The translations under genes were made by a program, and so were the position numbers. The notes below the pieces were generated by a model, which ran no database searches, was not told the origin of the DNA, and saw only the letters and a list, made by a program, of their open reading frames with translations. 36,863 nucleotides of DNA from Bacteroidota bacterium. GTDB taxonomy: Bacteria > Bacteroidota > Bacteroidia > B-17B0 > Aurantibacillaceae. Every line of letters begins with the position of its first letter. Position 1 is the first letter of the stretch. Location of the stretch: the NCBI GenBank assembly GCA_003153315.1, contig PLYA01000055.1:1-36863 (forward strand), given 5' to 3'. Below, one piece after another: positions 24,528 through 33,410 of the stretch.

Positions 24528-24535
24528 TAATTTTG
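24528..24535 (+). promoter_or_regulatory. -7 promoter element of yqgE
   Basis: TAATTTTG matches TAnnTTTG exactly, 23 bases before the ATG at 24559. A TTTC at 24504-24507 may be a degraded -33 element. Confidence 0.5.
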
Positions 24536-24541
24536 TAACTG

Positions 24542-24573
24542 CAAAGATACTGGTATAGATGCGTATTTTACAA
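24542..24573 (-). promoter_or_regulatory. Promoter of pdxH, overlapping the start of yqgE
   Basis: On the minus strand TTG (24571-24573) is followed after 21 bases by TATCTTTG (24542-24549), an exact -7 match. The -33 element therefore lies inside the first codons of yqgE. Transcription would start near 24537, giving a leader of about 63 bases for pdxH. Confidence 0.55.
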
Positions 24574-25107
24574 GGACAAATATTAGTTGCCTTACCGCTT
24601 TTAAACGATGGAGATTTTAAGCGAACGGTTGTATTGCTTGCCGAGCATAACAAAATGGGTTCTATGGGTTTTGTAATGAATAAGCCCATGCACCTTACAT
24701 TAAAAGATGTGGTGTCAGATGTATACAATTTAAATATGCCTGTTTATTATGGAGGACCTGTGGCGCAAAACCAATTGTTTTATGTGCATACGGTGGGCAA
24801 ACAAATTACCGAAAGTGTACATATACAGCAGAATTATTATTGGAGCGGGAACTTTAATCAAGTAATTGACGGATTAAAAAACAAAAGTATTCTTCCTTCT
24901 CAAATACGTTTCTTTATTGGATACTCGGGTTGGGGAGCAGGACAGTTGCAAAAAGAGATGAAAGAAAAAACATGGGGCTTGCTTGATTCTACCACTGCTG
25001 AATTAATAAACAAACACCCCGATGATATTTGGCCCGAGCAGGTTTCTCGCATGGGCGCTAACTACAAAGTATTTGCCAATATTGCACAAGAACCAAGCTT
25101 AAATTAG
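24559..25107 (+). CDS. yqgE: YqgE/AlgH family protein (DUF179)
   Basis: The 182-aa protein has the family's start GQILVALPLLNDGDFKRTVV, then LAEHNKMGSMGFVMNKPM, YYGGPVAQNQLFYVHT, FIGYSGWGAGQLQKEM and WGLLDS. It is cytoplasmic. AlgH is linked to alginate regulation in Pseudomonas, but the family's molecular role remains unclear. The gene is divergent from pdxH and precedes topA by 86 bases. Confidence 0.93.
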   Translation: MRILQGQILVALPLLNDGDFKRTVVLLAEHNKMGSMGFVMNKPMHLTLKDVVSDVYNLNMPVYYGGPVAQNQLFYVHTVGKQITESVHIQQNYYWSGNFNQVIDGLKNKSILPSQIRFFIGYSGWGAGQLQKEMKEKTWGLLDSTTAELINKHPDDIWPEQVSRMGANYKVFANIAQEPSLN

Positions 25108-25139
25108 TCTGCCTAAAACAATTGTTAGTCTCAACAAAG

Positions 25140-25169
25140 TTGTGGGTTAAATAAAAATTGTTTCTTTTG
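25140..25169 (+). promoter_or_regulatory. Promoter of topA
   Basis: TTG at 25140-25142 is followed after 19 bases by TTCTTTTG (25162-25169), one mismatch from TAnnTTTG. Transcription would start near 25173, which supports the ATG at 25194 as the start of topA rather than a TTG at 25158. Confidence 0.5.
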
Positions 25170-25193
25170 CAGGTTGAAATTCAAAAAATAGGC

Positions 25194-27809
25194 ATGAGTA
25201 AGAATCTTGTAATAGTTGAGTCGCCTGCAAAAGCTAAAACCATAGAAGGATTTTTGGGTAAAGATTTTACCGTAAGATCAAGCTTTGGTCACATACGCGA
25301 TTTGGTGAAGAAGGGTTATGGCGTAGATATAGAGAACAACTTTGCACCAACTTACGAGATATCCGAGGGGAAAGAAAAAGTAATTGCCGATTTAAAAAAA
25401 CTAAGCAAGGGTGCCGATATGGTTTGGTTAGCTTCCGATGAGGACCGTGAGGGAGAAGCCATTTCTTGGCATTTAGCCGAAACACTGAACTTAGACCCGA
25501 AGAAAACCAAGCGGATTGTTTTTCATGAAATTACCAAAAGTGCGATACAAAAAGCCATTGAGAACCCTCGCCAGATAGATATTAATTTAGTAAACGCACA
25601 ACAGGCACGCCGTGTATTGGATAGGTTGGTGGGTTTTGAACTGTCACCTATTTTATGGAGAAAGGTTCGTCCAAGTTTATCTGCCGGACGTGTGCAATCA
25701 GTTGCCGTGCGTTTAATTGTTGACAGAGAAAGAGAAATCCAGAATTTTAAATCTACCTCAGCTTTTAAAGTAGTTGCTTTATTCAATACGGGCAAGGCCA
25801 CCTTAAAAGCCGAATTAGATAAACGCTTTAATACCGAAGAAGAAGCACAGGCATTTTTAGAAAAGTGCAAAGCGGCTTCTTTTACTATACAAAATTTAGA
25901 AACCAAACCTGCCAAGCGTTCGCCATCTGCACCCTTTACAACTTCTACCCTGCAACAGGAAGCAGCACGTAAACTGGGTTTCTCGGTTTCGCAAACCATG
26001 GTGGTGGCACAAAAATTATATGAAGCAGGAAAGATAACTTATATGCGTACCGATAGCGTTAACCTGTCGGAGACAGCCATGAATCAGGCTAACAAAGCCA
26101 TTAATTCCGACTATGGAGCTAAGTATTTCCAACCACGCACTTATAAAACTAAAAGCAAAGGGGCGCAAGAGGCTCACGAAGCTATTCGTCCTACATATAT
26201 AGACAGGCAGTTTGTGGAAGGTGAGCGTAATGAACAACGCCTGTATGATTTGATTTGGAAGCGTACGATTGCTTCACAAATGAGTGATGCCGAGTTGGAA
26301 AAAACAACGGCTAAAATTGGGATATCTACCACATCTGAAGTGTTTGTTGCGCAAGGTGAAGTTTTAAAGTTTGACGGTTTCCTTAAAGTATATATGGAAA
26401 GTACCGATGATGAGGAAACTGAAACCACAACAGAGAACTCGTCTATACTGCCTCCCATACATCTTGGTGAAGTATTACAGAATATAGAGATTAGTGCCAC
26501 ACAACGTTTCACGCACCATCCGGCACGTTATACAGAGGCAAGTTTGGTAAAGAAGTTGGAAGAACTAGGTATTGGTCGTCCTTCTACCTATGCACCTACT
26601 ATCTCTACCATTCAAAAAAGAACATATGTAGAGAAAACTGACAGAGAAGGTAATCCGCGTAATTATGTGAACCTTACTTTAACTAAGAACAACATAGTAA
26701 AAGAAGTAAAAACAGAAAACACTGGTGCTGAAAAATCTAAACTGTTCCCTACCGATATAGGTATGGTAGTAAATGATTTTTTGATTCAATACTTCCCTGA
26801 TATATTGGATTTCCATTTCACTGCAAAGGTTGAAGAAGAGTTTGATGAGATTGCTGATGGTAAACTCGACTGGACTAAAATGTTGAAAACATTTTACAGT
26901 CCTTTTCATAAAACAGTAGAGAAAACCATTGATAAATCAGAACGTGCCAGCGGCGAACGTGTGTTAGGAATTGACCCTGTGAGTGGTAAAAACATATTTG
27001 TGCGCATTGGTCGTTTTGGCCCCTTAGCTCAAATCGGTGAAACCGTTGAAGGCGGAGAAAAACCACGCTTTGCAAGCCTGCGTAAAGAACAGCGTATGGA
27101 AACCATTACGTTGGAAGAAGCGTTGGATTTGTTTAAACTTCCTTTGAATCTTGGAACCTATCAGGATAAAGATGTGGTTATAAACTTAGGTCGTTTTGGT
27201 CCGTATGTAAAATTCGGAGAAGAATTTATTTCTATACCCCGTAGTGAAGATCCTTTTAAAGTAGATATGGATAGAGCCGTAGAACTTATTAAAGAAAAAG
27301 AAATTGCCAACGCTCCTATTGCTCATTATAAAGGGCAACCTGTAACCAAAGGCAAAGGACGTTTCGGCCCCTTTATAAAGATGGGTGGTTTATATGTGAA
27401 TGTTCCGAGAGCGTATAATTTTGATGCATTAACGCAAAGTGATATTGAAGAGTTGTTGGCTAAGAAATTAGAAAAAGAGGCTAACCGCTTTATACAAAAG
27501 TGGGATGATGAAAAAATTGCCCTTGAAAATGGCAGATGGGGTCCTTTCATTCGCTTTGGCAAACAAATGTTGAAGCTTACTAAAAATGCTAAAGGAGATA
27601 AATATACTCCTGAAGAATTAGCTGCTATCTCTTTAGATGAAGTTAAGAAAATGATAGTGGAGCAGGTACCTAATGCCTTTGACAAAAAAGGAGCTAAGAA
27701 GGCTGCTACCAAGAAAACTCCTAGTGTAAAACAAGCTGCTGCCAAAAAACCAACAGCCAAAAAAGCTACCGTAAAAAAAGCAGCTAAAAAAACAGCGGTT
27801 AAGAAGTAA
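25194..27809 (+). CDS. topA: DNA topoisomerase I, with Lys/Ala-rich C-terminal tail
   Basis: ATG 25194 gives the canonical N-terminus MSKNLVIVESPAKAKTIEGF and 871 aa. The TOPRIM domain has SDEDREGEAISWH (Asp82 and neighbours), RVLDRLVGFELSP follows, and the catalytic Tyr is in ITYMRTDS (Tyr283). Zinc ribbons are absent; instead the C-terminus has repeats built around GRFGPFIK-type motifs (GRFGPLAQIG, GRFGPYVKFG, GRFGPFIKMG, GRWGPFIRFG). The last ~40 residues are a Lys/Ala tail (KKPTAKKATVKKAAKKTAVK) like histone H1 or HU extensions, probably adding nonspecific DNA affinity. The enzyme relaxes negative supercoils. Confidence 0.96.
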   Translation: MSKNLVIVESPAKAKTIEGFLGKDFTVRSSFGHIRDLVKKGYGVDIENNFAPTYEISEGKEKVIADLKKLSKGADMVWLASDEDREGEAISWHLAETLNLDPKKTKRIVFHEITKSAIQKAIENPRQIDINLVNAQQARRVLDRLVGFELSPILWRKVRPSLSAGRVQSVAVRLIVDREREIQNFKSTSAFKVVALFNTGKATLKAELDKRFNTEEEAQAFLEKCKAASFTIQNLETKPAKRSPSAPFTTSTLQQEAARKLGFSVSQTMVVAQKLYEAGKITYMRTDSVNLSETAMNQANKAINSDYGAKYFQPRTYKTKSKGAQEAHEAIRPTYIDRQFVEGERNEQRLYDLIWKRTIASQMSDAELEKTTAKIGISTTSEVFVAQGEVLKFDGFLKVYMESTDDEETETTTENSSILPPIHLGEVLQNIEISATQRFTHHPARYTEASLVKKLEELGIGRPSTYAPTISTIQKRTYVEKTDREGNPRNYVNLTLTKNNIVKEVKTENTGAEKSKLFPTDIGMVVNDFLIQYFPDILDFHFTAKVEEEFDEIADGKLDWTKMLKTFYSPFHKTVEKTIDKSERASGERVLGIDPVSGKNIFVRIGRFGPLAQIGETVEGGEKPRFASLRKEQRMETITLEEALDLFKLPLNLGTYQDKDVVINLGRFGPYVKFGEEFISIPRSEDPFKVDMDRAVELIKEKEIANAPIAHYKGQPVTKGKGRFGPFIKMGGLYVNVPRAYNFDALTQSDIEELLAKKLEKEANRFIQKWDDEKIALENGRWGPFIRFGKQMLKLTKNAKGDKYTPEELAAISLDEVKKMIVEQVPNAFDKKGAKKAATKKTPSVKQAAAKKPTAKKATVKKAAKKTAVKK

Positions 27810-28034
27810 ACTTATTTTATTATTGCTTCTGGATATTCCCAATAGATATAAAAGACGGCTTTATGTTGCAAACTTTTACTCCAATCTTTAACGCTCCAAA
27901 TGTTGCATAATTAATTTAAGCTGGAAAAAGTAGATATCTGAATAAAATCCGGAGCCAAAAGATATGCAATATCTTAATTTAAAAGTTCCTGATATTTGAA
28001 ATGACGATACATCTAAATACCCAAATAAAAAATA

Positions 28035-28787
28035 TTAGCGTGCTATAGCACCTCCATCAACCACTAGTTCTGCTCCAGTCATAAAGGAAGACTCGGACGA
28101 GGCAAGAAACAAAGCAGCATTTGCCAATTCAATCGGGTCTGCCATTCTTCCCTGCGGACTTGTACTTTTAATCATTTCTTTCATACCCTTTGCTTTTACC
28201 AAACCTTCAGTCATAGGGGTAAGCACGCCACCCGGATGAAGCGAGTTAACGCGTATATTATCTTTGGCATATTCTACTGCCAAATCTTTAGTTAACAAAC
28301 GCAATCCTCCTTTTGATGCAGTATAAGCAGGGCCATTGCCTCCTACCATACCTGCAATAGAAGATACGTTAACGATAACACCCTGTTTGTTTTTCTTCAT
28401 ATATGGAATAACAGCTTTAGCACCCAAAAAGGGCCCCGTAAGATTAATGGCAATTACCTTGTCCCAAAGGGCCTTATCGGTATTATCTCCGTTAGAGCCT
28501 GCCGGAAAAATACCCGCGTTATTTACCAGTATATCTATTTTGCCATATAGTTTAATAGCCCTTTCGGTAACTTTTTTCCAGCTTGATTCCGAAGTAACAT
28601 CATGCGTCATGCACTCAATAGGTAGTTTTTCATCCTGAGCCTCGCTCACCCATTTATCCAGTTTTTCAAATTGATTATCAGTAGCTAATACTTTGGCGCC
28701 TTCCTGAGCGAATAAGATGGCTTCTGATTTTCCCATACCACCGGCTGCGCCGGTAATAATTACTACTTTGTTTTTTAATCTGTTCAT
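28035..28787 (-). CDS. Short-chain dehydrogenase/reductase
   Basis: The 250-aa protein is a classical SDR: cofactor motif TGAAGGMG near the N-terminus, NNAGIFP, the Ser in VNVSSIAGMVGG, catalytic YTASKGG (Tyr-x3-Lys), and the SLHPGGVLTPM and VDGGAIAR C-terminal patterns. Asp at the end of strand 2 (VLATDNQF) suggests NAD(H) preference. The start lies 18 bases after the ppsA stop, so both are likely on one transcript. The substrate is unknown; pairing with ppsA suggests fermentation or gluconeogenic redox balance, which is inference. Confidence 0.9.
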   Translation of the reverse strand: MNRLKNKVVIITGAAGGMGKSEAILFAQEGAKVLATDNQFEKLDKWVSEAQDEKLPIECMTHDVTSESSWKKVTERAIKLYGKIDILVNNAGIFPAGSNGDNTDKALWDKVIAINLTGPFLGAKAVIPYMKKNKQGVIVNVSSIAGMVGGNGPAYTASKGGLRLLTKDLAVEYAKDNIRVNSLHPGGVLTPMTEGLVKAKGMKEMIKSTSPQGRMADPIELANAALFLASSESSFMTGAELVVDGGAIAR

Positions 28788-28805
28788 CGTTCTATTTTTA
28801 ATTGA

Positions 28806-31193
28806 TTATTTACTTACTAATTCAAGCGCTTCGGCCTTTACTATATTTTCAATTCCTTTTAATAAAGCATCGGGGTTAAACGAAATGCTGTCTATTCCTT
28901 CCTTCACTAAAAATTGTGCAAACTCAGGGTAATCGCTGGGTGCTTGCCCGCATAGACCAATTTTAACGCCTGCCTGTTTGGCTTTTTGTATAACAGTTTT
29001 TATCATCCACATGGGCGCGGCATTTTGTTCGCTGAACAAATCACTCACAATAGCGGAGTCTCTGTCGATACCTAAAGTAAGCTGCGTAAGGTCGTTAGAG
29101 CCTATTGAAAAACCATCAAACACTTTGGCAAACTCTTCGGCTAAAATTACATTGCTGGGTATCTCTGCCATTACATATATCTCCAATCCATTATCACCTC
29201 TTTTTAATCCAAGCTCCTGCATTAAAGCCACCACTTTTTTTCCTTCCTCTACTGTCCTACAAAATGGTATCATCAACTTCACATTAGTAAGTCCCATTTC
29301 ATTGCGCACTTTTTTCATGGCTTCGCATTCCAGTTTAAAGCCTTCTTTGTAATGCTCGTTATAATAACGAGAGGCTCCCCTGAAACCAATCATGGGGTTT
29401 TCCTCTTGAGGTTCAAATTGTTTACCTCCTAAAAGATTAGCGTATTCATTGGTTTTAAAATCGCTCATGCGCACAATCACATCCTTTGGATAAAAAGCCG
29501 CAGCTACCATGGCTACACCTTCTGCCAGCTTATCAATAAAGAAATTCTTCTTATCAGTATATTGTTTGGTCAATACGGTAATTTCTTTTTTGGCGGCTTT
29601 GTCTTTTAGTTCATCATACTTAACCAAAGCCATGGGATGCACCGCAATAGCATTGTTGATAATAAATTCCATACGTAACAAACCCACCCCCTGATTGGGA
29701 TAGAAAGACATAGACAAAGCTTTATCAGGGTCGGCTAAAATAAGCATAGGAGCTGTTTCGGGCATGTGTATATTGGAAGGAATGATTTGCTCTTCTTTCC
29801 ATTTTAGTTTCCCTTCATATATTTTTCCTATATCACCCTCGGCACAAGAAACGGTTATTTGCTGCCCGTCTTTTATAACATGCGTGGCATTTAAGGTACC
29901 TACAACAGCCGATAAACCAAACTCGCGGGCAATAATAGAAGCATGACTGGTTCTGCCACCTTTGTTGGTTACAATAACCGATGCTTTTTTTATCACCGCA
30001 TTCCAATCGGGGTTGGTAATATCGGTAACCAGTATTTCTCCTTCTTTTAGTTTGTGTCCTTCTTTAGGCGATTTAATAATACGGGCAATACCTGTTACAA
30101 TTTTATTACCCACGGCTTTGCCGCTAACCAATACTTTGCCTTTTTGTTCTATTTTATATTCGCTTATAGAAACAGTTTTCTCTGTATTATGTATGGTTTC
30201 GGGGCGGGCCTGCACAATGTATAATTTGCCATCTAAACCGTCTTTTGCCCATTCAATATCCATGGGCGTTTTATAATGTTCTTCTATAAGCAAACACCAT
30301 TTGGCAAGCTCGGTGGCTTCTGCATCACTCAATACAAATTGCTGTTTCTTTTTTAAAGGGGTAGAAATATTCTCGGTGGTTTTTCCCGCTTTTACTTTCT
30401 TAGCAAAAATTAAGGTGTTGGCTTTGTCTCCTAACTTTTTGGTGATAAGCCCGTTCTTGTTTTGTTGTAAAGAGGGTTTAAAGAAATAATACTCATCAGG
30501 CGTGGCAGCACCTTGCACAATGTTTTCGCCCAAGCCCCAAATGCCGGTTATATACACCATGTTGCGGAAACCTGTTTCAGGTTCCAGCGTAAAAGCCACT
30601 CCGGCAGAAGCCAAATCGCTGCGAATCATTTTTTGTACGCCTATCGAAAGGGCTACTTTGGTTTGGTCAAAATCTTTTTCGGCGCGGTATTTTATGGCAC
30701 GGTCGTTATACAAAGAAGCAAAGCATTTTTTGCAGGCTTCCAGCAAGAACTTATCGCCCTGTATGTTTAAAAAAGAATCGTGCTGACCCGCAAAACTGGC
30801 ATTGGGCAAATCTTCGGCTGTGGCACTGCTTCTAACAGCTACCGATACATTGTTTTTGGCATTGCCTTCCATGGCATGATAAGCCGCCACAATTTCTTTG
30901 ACTAATGCATCCGAAAATTTAGCGCTTAAAACCAACTTGCGACAAGCCTTGCCAATTTGCGGCAGGTTGCTAAATGTTTTTTTATTCAGTCCGTCAAGCA
31001 GTTTTTTTAGCTGAACATCAATCTTGTTTTCCTTCAGGAAATTGTGGAAAGCGGTAGCCGTAATAACAAAACCACCCGGCACCCTGATGCCCAAGGCACT
31101 TAGTTTATTAATCATCTCGCCCGAAGAGGAGTTTTTGCCCCCTGCTTCCGGAAGGTCTTTTAAGGTTATCCGGCTAAATGGAATGGTGTTCAT
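28806..31193 (-). CDS. ppsA: Phosphoenolpyruvate synthase (pyruvate, water dikinase)
   Basis: The 795-aa length and domain order fit: an N-terminal ATP-grasp region (DLPEAGGKNSSSGEMINKL, VAVRSSATAEDLPNASFAGQ, YIVQARPETI), a swivelling phosphohistidine domain with TNKGGRTSHASIIAREF (His417), and a C-terminal PEP/pyruvate barrel (NPMIGFRGASRYY, FSIGSNDLTQLTLGIDRDS, LCGQAPSDYP with the catalytic Cys). The enzyme makes PEP from pyruvate and ATP, releasing AMP and phosphate, for gluconeogenesis. A Crp/Fnr-like palindrome and a -7-like element lie upstream. It is followed by an SDR gene. Confidence 0.95.
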   Translation of the reverse strand: MNTIPFSRITLKDLPEAGGKNSSSGEMINKLSALGIRVPGGFVITATAFHNFLKENKIDVQLKKLLDGLNKKTFSNLPQIGKACRKLVLSAKFSDALVKEIVAAYHAMEGNAKNNVSVAVRSSATAEDLPNASFAGQHDSFLNIQGDKFLLEACKKCFASLYNDRAIKYRAEKDFDQTKVALSIGVQKMIRSDLASAGVAFTLEPETGFRNMVYITGIWGLGENIVQGAATPDEYYFFKPSLQQNKNGLITKKLGDKANTLIFAKKVKAGKTTENISTPLKKKQQFVLSDAEATELAKWCLLIEEHYKTPMDIEWAKDGLDGKLYIVQARPETIHNTEKTVSISEYKIEQKGKVLVSGKAVGNKIVTGIARIIKSPKEGHKLKEGEILVTDITNPDWNAVIKKASVIVTNKGGRTSHASIIAREFGLSAVVGTLNATHVIKDGQQITVSCAEGDIGKIYEGKLKWKEEQIIPSNIHMPETAPMLILADPDKALSMSFYPNQGVGLLRMEFIINNAIAVHPMALVKYDELKDKAAKKEITVLTKQYTDKKNFFIDKLAEGVAMVAAAFYPKDVIVRMSDFKTNEYANLLGGKQFEPQEENPMIGFRGASRYYNEHYKEGFKLECEAMKKVRNEMGLTNVKLMIPFCRTVEEGKKVVALMQELGLKRGDNGLEIYVMAEIPSNVILAEEFAKVFDGFSIGSNDLTQLTLGIDRDSAIVSDLFSEQNAAPMWMIKTVIQKAKQAGVKIGLCGQAPSDYPEFAQFLVKEGIDSISFNPDALLKGIENIVKAEALELVSK

Positions 31194-31214
31194 GCAATCA
31201 ATATTATTTGCATG

Positions 31215-31222
31215 TAAAAATA
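31215..31222 (-). promoter_or_regulatory. Possible -7 element of ppsA
   Basis: The minus strand reads TATTTTTA, one mismatch from TAnnTTTG; an overlapping reading TATATTTT (31217-31224) is equally good. It lies 21 bases before the ppsA start. No -33 TTG is seen; a Crp/Fnr-like site lies 36.5 bases away, centre to element end. Confidence 0.35.
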
Positions 31223-31244
31223 TAAGGGCGTATACCCAAGCTTA

Positions 31245-31258
31245 ATGACTCTCATCAT
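31245..31258. promoter_or_regulatory. Second candidate Crp/Fnr-family site, upstream of ppsA
   Basis: ATGACTCTCATCAT keeps the TGA-N6-TCA core and is identical at 11 of 14 positions to the site at 5357-5370 (TTGACTCATATCAT). The spacing to the putative -7 element is the same as at the first site. It could act on ppsA, or less likely on the divergent LolA-like operon. Confidence 0.45.
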
Positions 31259-31434
31259 TTAATAAGATGACGTTTGTCAAATGTTAGTAAAAAAAGAATA
31301 AACTCAAGTCGTTGAATTGATAGGGTTATTGTTTTCAAGAAGTGAGTTTAGTCATATTTATAACTAATCAATATCAACGTTATACAAAGGGCTACTATGC
31401 ATCTTTGGATAAATTAATAAAAGTTTTCAGCCTT

Positions 31435-32190
31435 ATGCAACGTTTGTTATGTATCTTATTAATTACAATAGTATTTATAATGGGGTCATTTACCAATGAT
31501 GAACCAACTGCAAAAGAAATTGTAGCCAAAGCAGAGCATAACATTCATGGGTTATCATCGGTTGCAGAACTTACCATACAAATAATACGTCCTTCATGGA
31601 CTCGGTCAATGAGTATTAAGTCTTGGTCGAAAGGAGAACAATATTCTTTAATGATTGTTACAGCTCCTGCAAAAGACGCAGGAACTATTTTCCTTAAACG
31701 CATCAGAGAGATATGGAATTGGTTACCCAATATTGAAAGGGTTGTTAAGTTGCCTCCATCCATGATGGCACAAAGCTTTATGGGAACAGATTTTACGAAT
31801 GATGATTTGGTGAAAGCATCATCCCGTATTGATGATTATACCCATAAAATTGTAGGAGATAGCATTATTGAAGGTCGCAAGTGCTGGAAGATTGAAATGA
31901 TACCATTACCCGAAGCCGCTGTGGTATGGAGTAAAGTTAAAATATGGATTGATCAGAAGGACTACTTAGAGTTGAGGTTAGAGTTTTATGATGAAGATAA
32001 TAAGCTCGTAAATATTTTGCAATGTTCCAATATTAAAGTAATGGGTGGAAGGACTATACCCTGCAAAATGGAGATGATACCAGCTGAGAAAAAAGGTCAG
32101 GAAACAGTGATTATATATAACAGTGCAATCTTCAATCAACCTATTGACGATGATTTCTTCACTACACAAAACATGAAAAAAGCTAAGTAA
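31435..32190 (+). CDS. LolA-like outer-membrane lipoprotein-sorting protein
   Basis: ATG 31435 is chosen because it gives a proper signal peptide (MQRLLCILLITIVFIMGSF); a GTG 31 codons upstream would bury it. The 251-aa protein has EIVAKAEHNIHGLSSVAELT, AKDAGTIFLKRIREIWNWLP, PPSMMAQSFMGTDFTNDDLV, KIWIDQKDYLELRLEFYDED and NDDFF-type ending (PIDDDFFTTQNM), the features of the LolA-like 'outer membrane lipoprotein-sorting' family found beside exporter genes. It should be periplasmic and bind a lipid or lipoprotein acyl chain. Its stop overlaps the next ATG by 1 base (TAATG), starting a five-gene operon. Confidence 0.87.
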   Translation: MQRLLCILLITIVFIMGSFTNDEPTAKEIVAKAEHNIHGLSSVAELTIQIIRPSWTRSMSIKSWSKGEQYSLMIVTAPAKDAGTIFLKRIREIWNWLPNIERVVKLPPSMMAQSFMGTDFTNDDLVKASSRIDDYTHKIVGDSIIEGRKCWKIEMIPLPEAAVVWSKVKIWIDQKDYLELRLEFYDEDNKLVNILQCSNIKVMGGRTIPCKMEMIPAEKKGQETVIIYNSAIFNQPIDDDFFTTQNMKKAK

Positions 32191-33407
32191 TGTATTTAAA
32201 ACTGGCATGGAGAAATATGTGGCGTAGCAGGCGAAGAACGCTTATTACTATCTCATCGATTTTCTTTGCGGTTATGTTTGCCATACTGATGCGTGTAATG
32301 ATTGTGGGCATATTTGATAAAATGATTGCTGATACTGTAAGCATTTCGTGTGGATATTTACAGGTTCATCATGAGGGATATTGGGATAACAAATCCGTTG
32401 ACAGCACCTTTGAGGAAAATCCTAAGCTGACAAAGATTTTGAATAATGAAAAAGATATTACCGCATGGACTCCCCGCTTAGAATCTTTTGGATTAGCATC
32501 ATCCGGAGAGCAGACTAAAGGCATTATGATTATCGGGATTGACCCCACGAAAGAAAACACAGTGTCTAATCTTTCCAAAAAACTAATTGAAGGAAAATAT
32601 CTTGATGAAAAGGATAACGGAATTATGCTTGCCGAGGGGTTGGCAAAATATCTTAAACTGAAGTTAAGAGATACCGTAATATTACTAGGACAGGGATATC
32701 ATGGCAATACAGCGTCAGGGAAATATGTAATAAAAGGAATAGTGAGGCTTGCCATACCTGAAATGAATAAAGGAATGGCATGGTTATCCATCCCGAGCTG
32801 CAGAGATTTTTTGAGTACAGAAGCCAGGTACACATCCATATCAGTAATGCTGAACGACAAAAATAAAGTCAACACTGTTAAACAAAATATAGTAAACCAA
32901 ACTAGCGGTTCAGGTTATGAAATAATGTCGTGGCAGGAGATGCTTCCCGAATTAGACCAACTTTTTCAGGCAAAGATGACACAGAATGTAATTATGTCCG
33001 GCATTCTTTATTTGGTAATAGCCTTCGGAATATTCGGTACCATTCTTATGATGCTGAACGAACGTATGCATGAGTTTGGAATTCTTATAGCCATTGGAAT
33101 GAAGAAAGGAATATTGGCAACCATAGTAGTAATGGAAATGATATTGATTTCAATAATGGGAACCATACTGGGCATCGCGGCTACCTTTCCGTTGGTATTA
33201 TATTTCAGAATAAACCCCTTACACATGGGAGGCAGTTGGGGTGCAGTTGCTCAGCAATTCAACTTTGAACCTATTATAAAACCCTCCATCAATATCTCGC
33301 ATTTTATCATTCAGGGGTATGCCGTGTTATCCATCTCAATTATATTGTCTTTATACGCTATTTATAAAATTAAAAAGATTAAAGCCATAGCGGCCATAAA
33401 CAGTTAG
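32190..33407 (+). CDS. FtsX/LolE-type ABC transporter permease (first)
   Basis: The 405-aa protein opens with the family pattern YLKLAWRNMWRSRRRTLITI and a first membrane helix, followed by a periplasmic domain of ~220 residues, then three C-terminal helices: the first around residues 270-290, with LNERMHEFGILIAIGMKKG before the next. That is the MacB/LolCE/FtsX topology without a fused ATPase. It overlaps the LolA-like gene by one base and is followed 3 bases later by a related permease, so the two probably form a heterodimer served by the ATPase at 34632. The substrate is likely a lipoprotein or lipid passed to the LolA-like partner. Confidence 0.88.
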   Translation: MYLKLAWRNMWRSRRRTLITISSIFFAVMFAILMRVMIVGIFDKMIADTVSISCGYLQVHHEGYWDNKSVDSTFEENPKLTKILNNEKDITAWTPRLESFGLASSGEQTKGIMIIGIDPTKENTVSNLSKKLIEGKYLDEKDNGIMLAEGLAKYLKLKLRDTVILLGQGYHGNTASGKYVIKGIVRLAIPEMNKGMAWLSIPSCRDFLSTEARYTSISVMLNDKNKVNTVKQNIVNQTSGSGYEIMSWQEMLPELDQLFQAKMTQNVIMSGILYLVIAFGIFGTILMMLNERMHEFGILIAIGMKKGILATIVVMEMILISIMGTILGIAATFPLVLYFRINPLHMGGSWGAVAQQFNFEPIIKPSINISHFIIQGYAVLSISIILSLYAIYKIKKIKAIAAINS

Positions 33408-33410
33408 AAT

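Noticed and set aside
25158..25193. TTG start for topA twelve codons upstream
   Set aside because: It lies within the predicted promoter; the conserved N-terminus starts at ATG 25194.
25523..25999. A 158-aa minus-strand frame inside topA
   Set aside because: It lies wholly within a conserved gene and has no recognisable domain, like the other antisense frames in topA, ppsA and ppk1.
27810..28034. A possible small gene or RNA between topA and the SDR gene
   Set aside because: The 225-base gap between convergent genes is A+T-rich, with no sustained frame, no convincing hairpin and no recognised RNA.
31342..31434. GTG start for the LolA-like gene
   Set aside because: It would add 31 residues before the signal peptide and block normal export.
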